The notes beneath the pieces are model-generated. The model had not been told where the DNA came from, ran no database searches, and saw nothing but the letters and a program-made list of their open reading frames with translations. From Pachypanchax playfairii (taxonomy: Eukaryota; Chordata; Actinopteri; Cyprinodontiformes; Aplocheilidae): 64,000 bases of DNA. Each line of letters opens with the position of its first letter. Position 1 is the stretch's first letter. This document shows, piece after piece, positions 35,167 to 47,930 of this stretch. The position numbers were made by a program, and so were the translations under genes. The stretch covers positions 337,968 through 401,967 of the forward strand of contig SSNP01000015.1 of NCBI GenBank assembly GCA_006937955.1. Reading direction: 5' to 3'.

Positions 35167-36086
35167 TAGGGATGCACCGATACCGAAACTGGTATCAGGT
35201 ATCTGGGCCAATACCATTCCCGTATCGGTTAGTTAGTCAATACCATGAATCGATACTTAAAGATTCCTTCCATTAAAAACAGTTTTTCTGAGGTTTCTGT
35301 GGAATATTTTAGCTCCACAGGTGTTCTTACCTTCATAGTGGGTGTGGAAACAGGTCAATTACTTCTCTTTCAGTTTTAATCTCTCAAATTACGCAGGTGG
35401 CGATAAAACCCGAGTTCTCCCGAGTTTGAACGGCCTGTAGTTGTTTCGTCACAACTCCTTTGTTCGTTAGTATTCATCAGCTCCCGCAGTTGAAACCACG
35501 CCTAGCATGCTGCTGGCTAAAAGCTGTAGCATAAGACNTATCAAACAGGAAGAGAGTACGTCTGACGTTGCCATGCGCAGCGGGGCAGGAAACAGTATAC
35601 CTTGCTCTCATAGGCTAGTTTGTTAGCCAAATAATGAATATGAACAAGCAGCTGCCCAAAACCTGACGGAACGAGCCGGAACCAGCTGAATTTTGACGCA
35701 GACAGATTAAAAGGTCTGTTAATCAGTGTTTCCTAACCTTTTTTAGATATAAAATGTTTCATATTACAGGTTAATACTTAAGAAATAACCACAAAGTCCT
35801 GATATTGGTATGAAATGTCCTCTTTAAAATGTAGAAACTCTGCAATAATTTCACAGAAACTGTTTATCTTTCACTTGAAATTTTAGTTTTTTGGTAATTT
35901 CTGTTAATATTTTATGTTCTATTAAGTTCACCATCATTTGTTGTAACAAGCAGAGAAGAAAATAAAACCTGTCTTCCAATTCATTGTCTTTTTTGGTGTC
36001 GGCATTGGTACTCGGTATCGGCAAGTACTCAGATCCAAGTATCAGTATGGTATCGGTTTGAAAAAAGTGGTATTGCTGCATCCCTA
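35167..36086. mobile_element. hAT-type element, interrupted by family D copy 2
   Basis: Starts TAGGGATGCACCGATACC; the other end read inward is TAGGGATGCAGCAATACC. Flanks CTTCAAGG (35159-35166) and ATTCAAGG (36087-36094) match at 7 of 8 bases. The internal TTAA element at 35257-35827 splits it; without that, the hAT element is about 350 bp. Subterminal GTATCGG/GGTATC repeats are present at both ends. Non-autonomous. Confidence 0.8.
35257..35827 (-). mobile_element. TTAA family D, copy 2 (nested)
   Basis: 571 bp bounded by TTAA (35257-35260 and 35824-35827). Inner ends AGATTCCTTCCATTAAAAAC and, on the other strand, AGAGGACATTTCATACC. Reverse orientation to copy 1. The ATGAAG|GTAAGA first-exon-like site is kept on the minus strand (35331-35336 for ATGAAG). 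One undetermined base (n) lies at 35538. It inserted into the hAT element at 35167-36086. Confidence 0.85.
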
Positions 36087-36094
36087 ATTCAAGG

Positions 36095-37710
36095 AGTTAT
36101 GCTCTTCTGTTATTTTTAAAGTAGGAATGATTTGCATTAACTTTCTAAAGTTGAACTGTGTGAGTATACGGTCCTAATTTGCTTCTCATTTTCTCACAGC
36201 ATTTCTTCATCTTTCTCTATACGTCTCCCTGTAATACACGGTTTCTTTACTTTCATATCTAGATAAGTTCTTTTTTTTTTCCTTACCACCGACACCTATA
36301 TCTCCAGCATCATCCTGGGCTTTTATCTCACCAGGGTGCTTCCTTCATAAGAATACCCCAATTGGCAGACAAGCACCCTTGTCAGACACTATTCATTGCA
36401 CTTGCATGGATATGAAAAGCGTTATAACAAGCACCACTGAGTTTTGCAGTGGAGTGGAAACTGCATGCCAGTGACAAGACCAATCCTGTGACCACATTAA
36501 GGAAGCAGTAAAGTTTGGAGGTTGTTATGTTGATGTTTTAGTCAGGCATCAAAATTTATCTTCAGCATGACCCGAAGAGAGAGGGAAAAGATTGGATTTT
36601 ACAAACAACTGTGGCGAATTTAGTCTTATTTTTAATTAGTTGTAACAAATACAGAGTCATATTTTTTGATTATGATGCTTTTACATTAAATTTGCTTGTC
36701 CTTTTATTTCAGTTCCCAGATCAGTGAAAAGGGGGTGTTAGCTTTCTGAGAAATAGAATAAAAGAGTAACAAAGAATTGCTAAATTAAATGTCCTCAGCT
36801 TCCGATCTTCATCTTGTCATTTCCCAAAACATATAAATTGAATTTGGGAAACTGTCATTTAATGTATCTCAATCTTTTTCTAAAAACTAAACAAAAAATA
36901 AATGTATTAATAGACAAATAATGCCATCACAAGTATTCCACATTCCTGGAACTATGGTGTAAGCCAAAAGGATTCAGTATGTGATACTGAGAATATATGA
37001 AGGACTTGCTTTATAGACCATGACATATAATTTCCTCTCTTCAGAGTGCTACATACGGTTCTCTATTTCCATCAGAATGCAGCCAGGCTGAAGTGATGAA
37101 AGTGTTACGCTAGCAGGTTCTGTTCTTTTTGTTTCATTCTCTGTGTCCTTTCTTCTCTCTTCCCTCGTCTCTGTCTCTGGATTAAGTAAGACTCCAGCTT
37201 TATCTCTGTGCAGCTGAACTGCATAAAGGCTGTGCATCTAAATGACAGTTGATATGCAACATCTGCCAGAGGGCTCTGATAATGTCCCACCTAAGCACTT
37301 CTGTGTCTGCTGCTGTATGTTTTGTGTACTGTTTAGTAGCCTATAAATCCTCACAGTGGAATTATTGGTGAAAGCAACGTGGATCTGACTTTTGGATTCA
37401 ACAACTACCTGAAAATTTGGAAACTAAAATCATAAGACAGGAAGCAGTGCAACCAAATGATTAATCACATGGAAGGTTGTTCAGGCAGTCAGAAAAATGA
37501 TCAAACCTGGTGAACATTATGATGTTTTTTTTTTATTATTAAAATTATGTAAATACAATCTCATCTGGACAATACACTAAAACTAAACCAAAATGAGAAA
37601 GAACACTAAGTATACCTTCTGCTTTCATGGGAATTAAAGCCATCAATACCTGACAGCTGCTGATAATCAAATGCTCTTGATTAACTGATCATCAGTAAAT
37701 GTGATTACAT
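36095..37710. other. Gene-free intronic stretch
   Basis: A TTTATTTCAG acceptor-like site at about 36710 is followed by TTC CCA GAT CAG TGA, so it does not open a usable frame. Minus-strand frames at 37049-37290 overlap each other out of phase. Nothing else recognised. Confidence 0.45.
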
Positions 37711-37880
37711 TTTGTGTTAGCTAAAATTGGCTACAATTAGCTGTGGCAACCATTTTGAATTGGATTGACTCCCGAAGTTAATCAGTTCCACTGAAGACTT
37801 TGACGGTTTCTTTAAATTCCATCCATTGGTTTATGAGATCATTTTAAATAGACAAACAGAACTGACTCCCAACAGTTAGT
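37711..37880. repeat. Dispersed repeat (CCATTTTGAATTGGATT type), copy 2
   Basis: CCATTTTGAATTGGATTGAC followed by GTTAATCAGTTCC and GAAGACTTTGACGG; the same block order as at 14481-14720. A further related end fragment (GAAGTTTCATTAAAATCTGTCC) lies at about 38104-38130. Confidence 0.5.
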
Positions 37881-38160
37881 GGCAAAGTTTTAGGAAAGTT
37901 TCCAGATCAATGTGTTGTGCTCGGAGTATTTTTGAAGGATGATACTCAGCTACCTATATACCAAATTTCAGTTTATTATTTGTAAAATTAACAGTTTTAT
38001 CCATTTCTGTGGGGTTTTATTTTTAGGTCAGTTTGGGGGGTATTTTTAAGTGGGTTGCTTTCGAAAGCCAATTAGATGTAGATTTATATAAATTGCTTTC
38101 TGGAAGTTTCATTAAAATCTGTCCAGTGAGTCAAGAGAGATTTTACTAACCAACAAGACG

Positions 38161-39060
38161 GGGTTAACTGCAATGGAACGTTGTTGACTTAATGGTGAGT
38201 CTGAAACAAAAAAATTGAGTGTGATCAGTTAGTGATCATGATGTGTTGCCGATGACTCTCGGCTACTAACACGGTCGATTTTAGCTCAGGATCAGTGACT
38301 TTTAGTCATTCACGTGTTTCCAAATGTTACAAACAGTTTAATCAATACTTATTTTCTGATAGATGGGCGTCCAGGAGGGTTTCTTTTACTTTGACCCTGC
38401 CTGGCAACAAGTTATGGCTGAAATGTGATTGGTTAAATGCTTTAATATGAAAATACATGTCTGGATGCAGGTCAGCCAGGGGAAAAGCTACAAAAGGAAG
38501 TGGACAAACTATTTGGAATTAAATGTTCAGAGGTAAAACATAATTAGCATAAGTCTGTGATTCAGATTTTTTTTTAGGTCTGCAGAGAAAACCTTGCAGG
38601 TAATTTTACCCGCCGCCAGTTGACTATTCCTGCGTCTACTTTAACTAACGTTATGTAGCAAAGTCATTGTTTGGCTAACCCAATGCTTTAATCACTGCTT
38701 GAAACATTTATATTGAAAAAGTGAATAAGCTGTATGGCTCATCTGGCAAGTACAAGTCACCCATCTCACATTGTTGGATCAATATTGTACTAGCTTATAA
38801 GTAAATTAGCTTTCTGCTGAATTATTGTGTTGCCAAATGTCATGTGTTTCATGAAAATATAGTGATGAATGGAAAAAAAATGCTTCATTGCTACTGCAGA
38901 ATATTTTTTTAATTGAGGTAATTTACTGGCTAGCAAAATGAAATGCGCCGTTTTGTTAACTAAAACTAGATTTAGACATGTATGGAAACATTTGAGATTA
39001 TTTTGGTGTTTCAATTAAATCCAGTGAATAAATCCATAAGTCTCATAGCTCAGCTGGGAA
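38161..39060. other. Gene-free intronic stretch
   Basis: No domain-bearing frame. The segment around 38460-38540 (CTGGATGCAGGTCAGCCAGG) may be a fragment of a dispersed repeat. Boundaries not visible. Confidence 0.4.
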
Positions 39061-39063
39061 ACA

Positions 39064-39330
39064 TTGTTTTTTGGCATTTATGTACTATACCTCTCCCATT
39101 TAATGTGGCATGCTTTAAAAAAAGCTGCTCTAAAACAACACACCAAAGAGCATGAGCCATTGACCTGGCCTTCGAACGTGATCCCAAATCCAAAAAACAT
39201 GTGCAGAGTGTGGCAGAACAAGCTCAATCCACAGAAACCTCAAACCACAACACACATGTCTCAGAGGATCTCCTGCCAAAGGTTCTGATGCGAGTTACCA
39301 CAGGACACCCCTAATGTTCTGTACCTAAAC
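39064..39330 (+). pseudogene. Decayed transposase C-terminal relic
   Basis: The frame from about 39151 reads LTWPSNVIPNPKNMCRVWQN, resembling the WPxNSPDLNPIEHLW region around the catalytic glutamate of fish Tc1-like transposases, here with the acidic residues lost. It is followed by a degraded tail ending in CGAGTTACCACAGGACACCCC (about 39291-39311), a block that follows this region in a common teleost repeat. No start, no intact triad, clearly dead. Confidence 0.4.
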
Positions 39331-40355
39331 CCTAATGGTTAGAACAATATTATATAAGACATAATACCAAGTAAGGCAATACAAACATGAGAATTCTCAA
39401 TGTCAGATTATTAAATATTGCAGTAATAGTATCTGTTGTGCTGAACATTCATTTTCCTCACAACCAATCCTTCTGTCATCATGAGAATCACAACTCTCCT
39501 TGTGTTTTAACTTTTTAGCTGCTATCATTTAAATTGTGCGATAGACTTTAAGAGTAGTAGAGAAAGCAACAGATTTCCAAATATTTTGCTGGCATGCAGT
39601 TTGTGATTGTTTACGACCTTCTGAAATGATAATTTTGCAACGACAATTGACTTTAAAAAAACAAAACCTGGTCTTAATCAGCAGTAGGTCAGGATTTTTT
39701 TTAATGCTCGAAGAATTTTTCAAATATGTATTTAAATAATTCATGTGAATGTTGTTTTTAGTCTGATATTTTTTCTCTGGCACCTGCTAGTAACACTAAC
39801 ATGCCTAAGAGGAGATGGTATTATGCCAAGTAGTTTTCTAACCACCGCAGTGTTTTTTTTTTTTTAAGACGGGGGCGGATTTTTCAGCTCAGCATTCACC
39901 ACAAGAACTTGATGCAATCCCACATTTACTGTCAGAATATGATCTGCATTGATCCACCTGACAGGTGTAAATGAAGGAACACAAATACACCTAACGAGCA
40001 AAACTGGCAAAGAAAAACGTGTCTGTGGGTCTACCTTCTGTTCCATCTGAGGATGCAGAGACAGGACGCCTTGCGTAAATTATATTTCACCCTGACCTTG
40101 AGGATACGCTAAATTTTTAGGTAAAAACTAAGAGCCTAAGAAAGTGGCCGTTATGGTTGCTTATTTTAGGGCAAGCATGATCAATTCAACTGGGATAATG
40201 TGACGAATTATTTCAATTTAAGGCTCATTTTTTAAAGAAAATAGAAAGTAGGGCAATTTGCCAAAAGCAGGGATTGTCTGAACTGTTTTTTCAAAAGTTT
40301 GTCCTGATGAAGGAGAGTGAATAAAGTTGTATTTCTCACCCTGAAACAAAGTGAT
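39331..40355. other. Gene-free intronic stretch
   Basis: T11-type run near 39851. Minus-strand frames 39529-39783 and 39864-40046 have no domain. Confidence 0.45.
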
Positions 40356-40888
40356 TTAAAGGTATAGTATGTAGAAAGTAATGGATTTTATTTTCAACAC
40401 CAAGTGACAGTAATGAGTTAAATCACAACGCTGTCACTTCCACTAACCATCACAGGGTGGCAGCAGTGAGTATTATTCCTCATTCACACAGAGCAGCAGC
40501 GTTCAGGAAATATTGTCATGAAGCTGTCTCCAGCGAGAGAATGTGACACCATTATTTAAAATACTGGTTTCATCACTACACTTCTGTGACTCGTAGTGTC
40601 CCTTTTTTATTTTAGCAGAAGCTAACTCAGGTGATGATGCTGTTTGCCTTGAAGTGGCTTCTTGAGCAGCAGATCAGGAGCTCGGCCAAAAACTGGTTTA
40701 TACTCACTCTAGTGGTGGAATAAAGTACTACAAGTTTGCTGCACCGTCAAAAAATTACAAAAAGATCAATAACTTGTGAAGATAAAAATAAATCACATGA
40801 AATTATGGCAAACATGTTGTTTAGCTCACTAATTATGGTGTTACTTTGTTTTTAAAAACATGAAAAATTCTACATATTCTGCGTTTAA
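40356..40888. mobile_element. TTAA element E
   Basis: 533 bp. Left end TTAA then AGGTATAGTATGTAGAA; right end read inward TTAA then ACGCAGAATATGTAGAA, 13 of 17 matching after the TTAA. No coding capacity. Non-autonomous, Kolobok/T2- or piggyBac-like by target site. Confidence 0.7.
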
Positions 40889-41955
40889 ACAGCTCATCTT
40901 ACCTGTATCTTAACGTGACTTGACCACTGGGTTTGTTTTATAAAGGTTTGTACCTATCCCTAACCTTGCCCTGCAAGATGGATTCTCGCAAGATTTGGAG
41001 TTTTCCAAACCCACAAATCCATTTTGTACTGCTCCAGATAAGAACTTTGTGTATTTCTTGATGGTAAAGATGTGTTGTGCTTTTCTTGGTGGTGACAATA
41101 TGTGTGTTTAGTCCAGACTGGATTTGCAAGAGTTTGATTCACTGTGATTGGCTAAAGACAAATCATGAAAGGCAAGCACGTCCTCCAATCTGCTTAAAAT
41201 ATTATACCTGCTGACTCTTTTATAGACGGTTTCAGATGTATGTGTTTCCCCGACTCAACAAGAGTTGGGACTACACATAGATCTGGCAGAGCCAGGTTAA
41301 CGTATCTTGTGTACATAAAGTTATGCTTGCTTGGACCAAAGTTTTAAAACCATTTCATTAACAGTGTTTGTGCCCCACAGGTGGACACAAACACCTAAAC
41401 CTAAAATAAACTGGATACAATTGAAACAAGATACATCGATGTATCCTGGATCGTCTGAGTAGCTGTGAGCGTCTCCCTCTCCGTCTCTTCCTACACGCTT
41501 GTTTCCCTTTTGCTCCATCTCCTGGAGGGGAAACATGACTTGTTTACAGTCTCTGTAGCGACAACTAAATGAAATCACATTTCCCATCAGTCAGTGGGCT
41601 AATTGAGGCTAGCTCTTCCATTAGTTGTCTGATCACATCTGCTTTGTAGGGAGCCAGACCGATCAATGCTCAGTCAAGAGTCGGATACTTGGCTGCGCAT
41701 TTACACTCACAAGCACACTGATACGCAGCTCCGACTTTAGAGCTTGCAGGTGCAATAATTTAACATAATTTTCTTTCTTTTCACACAACACTTTATTGCA
41801 GTCTTTGCTTGCATTTCATTTGGTCTTTTTCAACCCGCAAACAGGTTGCTTACAGTTAAAGTGGAAAAGTGCTTTTACTGCATCATCAGGCTCAGAATTG
41901 GACGGTGGAAGTATCGAGAAGAAGAGTTTCACCTCTCTGAATGTTTGTATTACAG
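40889..41955. other. Gene-free intronic stretch
   Basis: Three overlapping minus-strand frames at 40910-41142 are mutual shadows. Nothing recognised apart from the pyrimidine-rich run-up to 41955. Confidence 0.45.
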
Positions 41956-42081
41956 GATGTGAGAGTTGAGTTGCTCTTCTTCTATCCTTTGTGGTGTAGA
42001 AGGACTCCGGCTGTTCCCACAGTCTTGGCATATTCTTCCTCCCCAAATCCTTTTCTCAGTAATTCTGTTGTCCTGCCAACG
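41956..42081 (+). other. Exon-like open segment, phase 0, unknown product
   Basis: Acceptor TGTTTGTATTACAG|G (41942-41956) and donor ACG|GTGAGT (42079-42087) bracket exactly 126 nt, 42 codons, open in frame 0 (begins DVRVELLFFY, ends NSVVLPT). It cannot follow the phase-1 cadm2-like exon 1 in frame, because in that phase the frame stops at once. It does not resemble an Ig domain. Could be an alternative or cryptic exon, a lncRNA exon, or chance. Confidence 0.25.
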
Positions 42082-42274
42082 GTGAGTGAAAGCACAGAAG
42101 TGTATTATGGACTGGTCATGCATGAGTAACGAGGGCCCCCTTTGTATTTGTATGTGTGTGAGTGTTGGGTTGAAACTATTTTTTTCATGCCCTACAGAAA
42201 CCTAGTTTTTATGCAGTGACTTAAGTGGCTCTCTACTCTTGAGTTATAACACATGCTTATTTACACCTACGTGG

Positions 42275-42350
42275 CATAGGTGCTGAAAAAAAAGCAAGAA
42301 AACAAACAAACCAACACCAAAAAAAAACAAAAAACAAAAAAAACAATCAC
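42275..42350. repeat. A-rich low-complexity tract
   Basis: Runs of AAAAAAAA interspersed with AACAAAC and ACCAACACC over about 75 bp. Confidence 0.8.
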
Positions 42351-43959
42351 ACCTCAGTATTGATTAGTAACTTGCATCTGCAGTTTACTGTAATGAATAC
42401 GCCCACGCCATCCTTCAGCGCCTTGCCTCTCATCCCACCTCCCACTCCCAGCACCTCGCACATTTCTACACATAATCCATCTGTAGAAGGTTGGGAACAG
42501 GTTGCTGTGAGCTTCTCTTGCTCCGCACCAAATCAAGCCAAGGCAAATTGTTAGTGGAAATCAAAGTGTGACAACTTTCCACACACTCACACACTATCCA
42601 TTTTTTTTCTTTGCTGCAGTTTGAATTCAGTGTTGCGAGGATTATGGTGATACATTAGTCCAATCTGTGTTGATCTATCAAAGCGGGAGATGAACAGCCC
42701 GTATGTCAGATTGTCATTTGGATTGGTTTGGGTTTTTATCACGTCTGCTGTCGTCCAGCGTGTCTTGGCAAAAGCTTTTGAAAGCTGTACAGTGTTTGAT
42801 ATTTTAGTGCGTCACTGGTAACTGCCAGCACAGATAACTGTCATCAGTCAAAACATGCGCAGCCAGCTACTGATTCAACCGTATACATGCAAAATTAGGA
42901 TTCACAATTAAAATCTACATTTATCTTTAGTGACTTCCATTTTATCCAGTAGAACAAAAGTTCTTGCTATTTTTAATATATTGTTCCAAAGCTGTACTTT
43001 GGCATTTTTGAAATATATTTTTAATAAATTCCTTTTTTAAACCTATACATTTTTATACCTTATACACCATTGCGGGGGTTGAGAAATGTGCCAAGTGTAT
43101 TGATTGTATACACAACATGATTGTCACCATCTTTTTATGATTTGTTAATTTAGAACATCTGTTTTCGAAGCCTCACATCTGGTCTTTTTAACTCCGAGTG
43201 ACCGTTTAGACAACAGAACAGAAAAGGTGTTGAATACTTGAAACCTGACAGGATGGAACTATAATGAGGTCCAAAACCTGGTTTCACAATGGAAGTATTT
43301 TCAAGTTTTAGGTTGTTCAGTTCTTCAAAAGAGAAGTTCCTAATTATTGAATGGGGGTCTAATTACAAGTCATTCATATATCAAGAAAAACCATCCTGTA
43401 CCCCAGATTTCCCATCAGTTTGTTGTTCCATTTTTGTTAACTAATTTTTTAACTTGTGTTCATTACTTTCTCATCCTGTGCTTGGACACTATAAGCCAAT
43501 GTAATTAAAAATTATGCTCAAGGGCTAAAACGTCTCAAAGCGGACGTTGCTGGATTCGACCTTTGATTAGCCTTGTTACTAGTAAATGTAGCTTGTGTGG
43601 TTTAATTATTCTAGTTCTAAAAAAACTGTAAAATCCCCCAAATTTTAACAGCATTAGTGCCAAAGAAAAGCACAGAAAGTGGTATACTGTGGAAAAAAAA
43701 GTTTGTTTTAAATTTGCTTGAGGGTAGGGGATTAGCTACAAACATGGAGCAATTATTTTGGCAGTTATAATATCAGCATAATACTCCTTTGCCAATTACA
43801 TAACAACTTTACAGAAAACTAACTTCACACCAGTGGCTGATACCTCTACTAATCACTGCTCACTCACTGGTGTTAATTTAGTTAGCCTTCAGCTACTCAT
43901 TTGCTCTTATTAGCTTAGCCTAGCGCTTACTGTTGCAGCATTTCTTTATTTTCTTGCAG
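42351..43959. other. Gene-free intronic stretch
   Basis: Frames at 42354-42554 overlap on opposite strands and carry no domain. Nothing else recognised. Confidence 0.45.
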
Positions 43960-44420
43960 CAACTCACTAGTTTAGGAATTCAACTTTCATCTTGCTCCAG
44001 GGTTTTATTGTATCTCTAGTTCTATGGTACTTTAGATTTTGTTGTGTATCTTCTTAATTTTGTTGTATTTGGGTTTACTTCACTAAGAGTTTTATTGTGC
44101 AAATTCTCAGTCAGTTTGTCTTCTGCTTCCACCGACACATCTATCACTACAACTTTCCTTGCATTTAGGTCTTTGCTCTGTCGTTATATTTACAATCTAG
44201 ATTTCCTTATTCCCGTTATGTTCAGCCTTGTCAGGTTTGGTTTTTGCCCCACTTCCTGTTTGCTATTGGGTTTTGTTTGCAGTGTTTCTTTGCTCTTCTT
44301 AATTGAGTTTTGTTAGTTTAATTGCAGCTGCCTGTCTTTAACTTTGGAGACCTGGATTTGTATCCTTGATTCATCTTCATGAACTATGACTCAGTTATAT
44401 TGAGTTAAAAAAAAAAACAA
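43960..44420. repeat. T/C-rich dispersed repeat
   Basis: GGGTTTTATTGTATCTCTAG, TTTTGTTGTGTATC, CACTTCCTGTTTGC and the end AACTATGACTCA occur in an order I associate with a T-rich teleost interspersed repeat. The 90-codon open frame in it is a composition effect. Boundaries approximate. Confidence 0.35.
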
Positions 44421-44589
44421 AAGTAAAAAGAATAAATAATAATACTCTATTGATTCCCATGGAAATCTATTTCTCTAAAATTGGACCGATCACAATTTGG
44501 GGTTGCCTAACTTTGTTTATTGAAGACCATCAACTGGCAAAGTATCTGAAACCCAATTGGTTATTGATATCATTATTAAGATGTTTTCA

Positions 44590-44760
44590 TCAGGGTTTGT
44601 TTGTTTGTCTGTTAACAAAGTAACTCAAAAATGTCTGAATGGATTTTAATGACATTTTCATGAGAAGTCGGAAATGGTACAAGGACCAATTGATTAGATT
44701 TTGGTGGTGATCAGATAATTTTTTTTTTCCCACGGTGAGATAGGTTCAATTTCAACACTT
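44590..44760. repeat. Dispersed repeat (AAGTAACTCAAAAATG type)
   Basis: TGTTTGTCTGTTAACAAAGT, then AACTCAAAAATGTCTGAATGG, TTTTAATGACATTTTCATGA, CAATTGATTAGATTTTGGTGG and TGATCAGAT: the ordered blocks of a common fish interspersed repeat. Confidence 0.5.
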
Positions 44761-47700
44761 TTATACAATCACCAAATTGTAGCTGAAACTCTCAGGATTC
44801 GTAAGAATGCCAACAGATTTGCTTTATGGAGCTATATCCACAACAAAACCACCATTACAGAAATATTTGTTTTTTGCAAACAACCTATTGAAGTATTCAT
44901 GATAACATGATTCCAAATTCTAAGGGTAGGTTTTCATGGTCAAGGAATCCAATTATATAGATAAAATAAATTTACGTATTAGTTTCAGGTGTAAATCTTA
45001 ATATTTTTGGTGTAGATCACAACATGAGGGGGAACTAAGCTGCAGTTCTTATCTCTGAGTACTTTTCTAATTTTTAATGTGACGTTCTGGAACGGTTCTA
45101 AAAATCGACTCTCATCTGCTAAGATAACTCTTTGAATGTCCTCAGAAACAAAGATTAGTTGTGACCAGAAGGAGCTACAGCAGTGCCAGTCACCAAAACA
45201 GATAAATGTTGTGTTAAAACATATCTGGTCTCAAAACTTTCATCAAGTTAATGCAATTATTCAACCCTTTAAGTATTTTAGATTAGATTATTATTGTCAT
45301 TTCATGGTTCTTTACATCAAGTTCTTAGTACATGCTAGCTACGTATCTGTAGCACTTTCTATTCAGCATTTAACATTGATCAAAATTTTACATTATCTCT
45401 GTCAAAGTGTCTTTTGAAACTGATAATAGTGGAAATGTTTATGAAGGGATATTCAAGGGAACTAGGGCATTGTGGAGTTTGACTCTTTAAGACAGCAGAA
45501 ACCACACTGAGTGGCCCATAGCAACTAACTGTTAACTTGTCTGTCGGAAATGGGAATTTCTCCAAATGGAGGTCGTTCAAGGTTCAACGCTTTGTCGTTC
45601 TATTGTGAATACATGAAAGAAACCACATTAAAAAAGATCTGCATTATTCCTTTAAATCAAAAGTCCAACCTGTGCAGAAAATCAGAATCAGATAAATCGA
45701 CAGGGTCTAACGAGTTAATGTTACCTGAATTATTATAAACTGATATATTTGCATTTTCACATTTACTAACTCAGACATGCTCTCAGCCATTGATGTACTT
45801 CTGTTCTAAGCCCATGTCAGTGTTTCAGGTCCGATTTAATCATTGTGGTCGTCTCACGCACCCACAGGCGCTCACCTTTATCCAAGGTCGCGCTTAACTC
45901 ATTTGGCATGCTGAGGCATCTTTGCTGATGTTGCATTGAGCTTCTCTCTCCTTTGTTTTCTTGTTTTTTTTTTATGGAGTGGGGTGTATTGCAAACATGT
46001 GTGCATGTGTGTAGTGTGTTTTCATGTCATTTCTCACTTGCTACAGGCACAGTTGTGGTTTGGAGGCTGGTATTGTTTTGCTTTTCTTGTAGTCACATTC
46101 TATTTAAGTTGTTTCAAATACAGCATGACTTCTAGCCTTTGGCGGCATGTAGTGCAAAGAGGAGAAATGCCAGCGCGCAGGGTTTGTGTTATCTCTTTGA
46201 GTTATTTATCTTCATGAAGCCTCACTGGCACTGAAGATGTACAAACTTTAGAATAACCAGGAAAAAATAAGAACAGATTTTCTTTGAATGCTCAGTGTGT
46301 TTTTTGTGTTCATGAGCCCAAAATGAGCCCATTGCATTCATGCAATGTTTTCAAGTAAATCATTAGATGAAAATCAGTAGCAGAGATGGATCCTTTGTGG
46401 TTCTGGATTTCTGTTCAGTCTCTGCAGGGTCAGCTTTAGCCTGTGGACAGGCTGACGAAGCGAGTGTATCTGTCAGGACTCAGGTCTGTTAAACGATCGC
46501 AGACTTTGCTGTCCTGACACCGATCTGATTAAAAGACCGAGGAGTGTCTGCGTGCATGAGGGAGAAAAAAAAAAGCATCTTTCTACGTGTTTGACCTGAT
46601 TTTCATTTGCCTTTTAAAGTGTTTATCCTGCAAAATACTTCCTGCATACCGACCGTCATCCATGCAGACGTATTTTAAATGTAAGTTACATAAGTGAGTT
46701 GAGCAGACACGTTGCATTGTGTTTCCGCTTTGCCCACAGGATTTTATCCTGTATCTAGTGCAGAAGCCCAGCAGCTAAATTTATCCCTACAGAGCCATTT
46801 CAGGCAGCCACTGTGGTGCAAAATAGTTTTAAAACTGAGAACTTGAGTGAAACAATGAATTTAGACCCCAAGAAAATACTTTGCTCTCCCACTTCCAGTT
46901 ATTATTTGACCATTGGGAAAATGTTGCTTATGAATACTTAAACATACACATACACAAAACCACTTAGACTAAGACAGTTATGTTTTTTTAATAGAATAGT
47001 CTAGACAGGGTAAGGGCGCAGAAGAGTGTCACGCATTCAAGTGCTTCTTTTTTATGTAAGAAGTTACATTTACGGGCTTTGAAAAGGACTCCATTAAAAG
47101 CTGGTTCTGGCAGTTTAACAGGGGAAATTTTGACCTTGTATCAGTCATATCGTGGGACACTGTTATTGTTAAAGTGTGATTTTTAATTATGTAAACCATG
47201 ACAGGGTAGGCCTTTCAGATTTTTGCATCGATGATTCTGTGTATGTAAAAACAGACAGCGGTTAGAGGTCAGGATTTTTCCACGTTTTAAAAATTTAAAG
47301 CCTCTCCCAATCTGTTTTTGCTGCTCTATTTCTGTCTTTGCTTTGTTTTCACCCACTCCCAGTCTTTGTGGTTGGAAACCATGAGTTGCATACGGCAGAG
47401 GGAGAAAGAGAAACGGCTCTGGGTTTCAGTAAAACAAACATTCATAGTAACATTTGAAAAAAAAAAAAAAACATATTGGAGATTCATTGTAGCCTATATG
47501 TATTTAAAAAAATTTTTTTTTTATATCATGTTTGAAAATTCATTATTCAAATACAAAAATCATTGAAGGTCCAAATCTGACTTCTAGATTGGGTGAAAGT
47601 TCTGTAACAACTATTAACAAGCAAATTCCTTTTTATTAAATTTGCTTACAACCAACAGAACAGCTGACTCTTGCCTACAGCTGTTTGCTATTAAATCTAA

Positions 47701-47819
47701 ATCTGCTCTAATGTTTTTACACTAAAGCATAGTGTCTATTGTATTTTAGGAAATGTTGAATCAAACTTGATTAATCACTTTTCATGTCTCAACAGAACAA
47801 AGTGTCTGTTTTCACACAG
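44761..47819. other. Gene-free intronic stretch
   Basis: Open frames at 45136-45417 and 45936-46217 lack domains. A homopolymer-rich A/T block lies at 47457-47523. The segment 45815-45935 looks more complex than its surroundings and could be conserved non-coding DNA, but this is a guess. Confidence 0.4.
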
Positions 47820-47825
47820 AAATGA

Positions 47826-47930
47826 AAATGCATCCAGCCATTTTTAATACTCAGGGGAGCTGGTGCCCAACCCCTGCAGTCAATGGGCAAGAGGTGGGAC
47901 GCACAGGTTCATCACAGAGACAAATGCATG
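47826..47930. repeat. Dispersed repeat with GGGCAAGAGGTGGGACGCAC
   Basis: The order GGAGCTGGTGCCCAACCCC, GTCAATGGGCAAGAGGTGGG, GCACAGGTTCATCACAGAG matches a diverged copy of a widespread fish repeat that ends around a GGCAAGAGGCGGGGTACACC block. Strand and family not assigned. Confidence 0.5.

Noticed and set aside
36700..36740. Splice acceptor TTTATTTCAG followed by TTCCCAGATCAG, considered as the cadm2 exon 2 start (FPLTQ-like)
   Set aside because: The frame reaches TGA after four codons and does not give the Ig-domain sequence.
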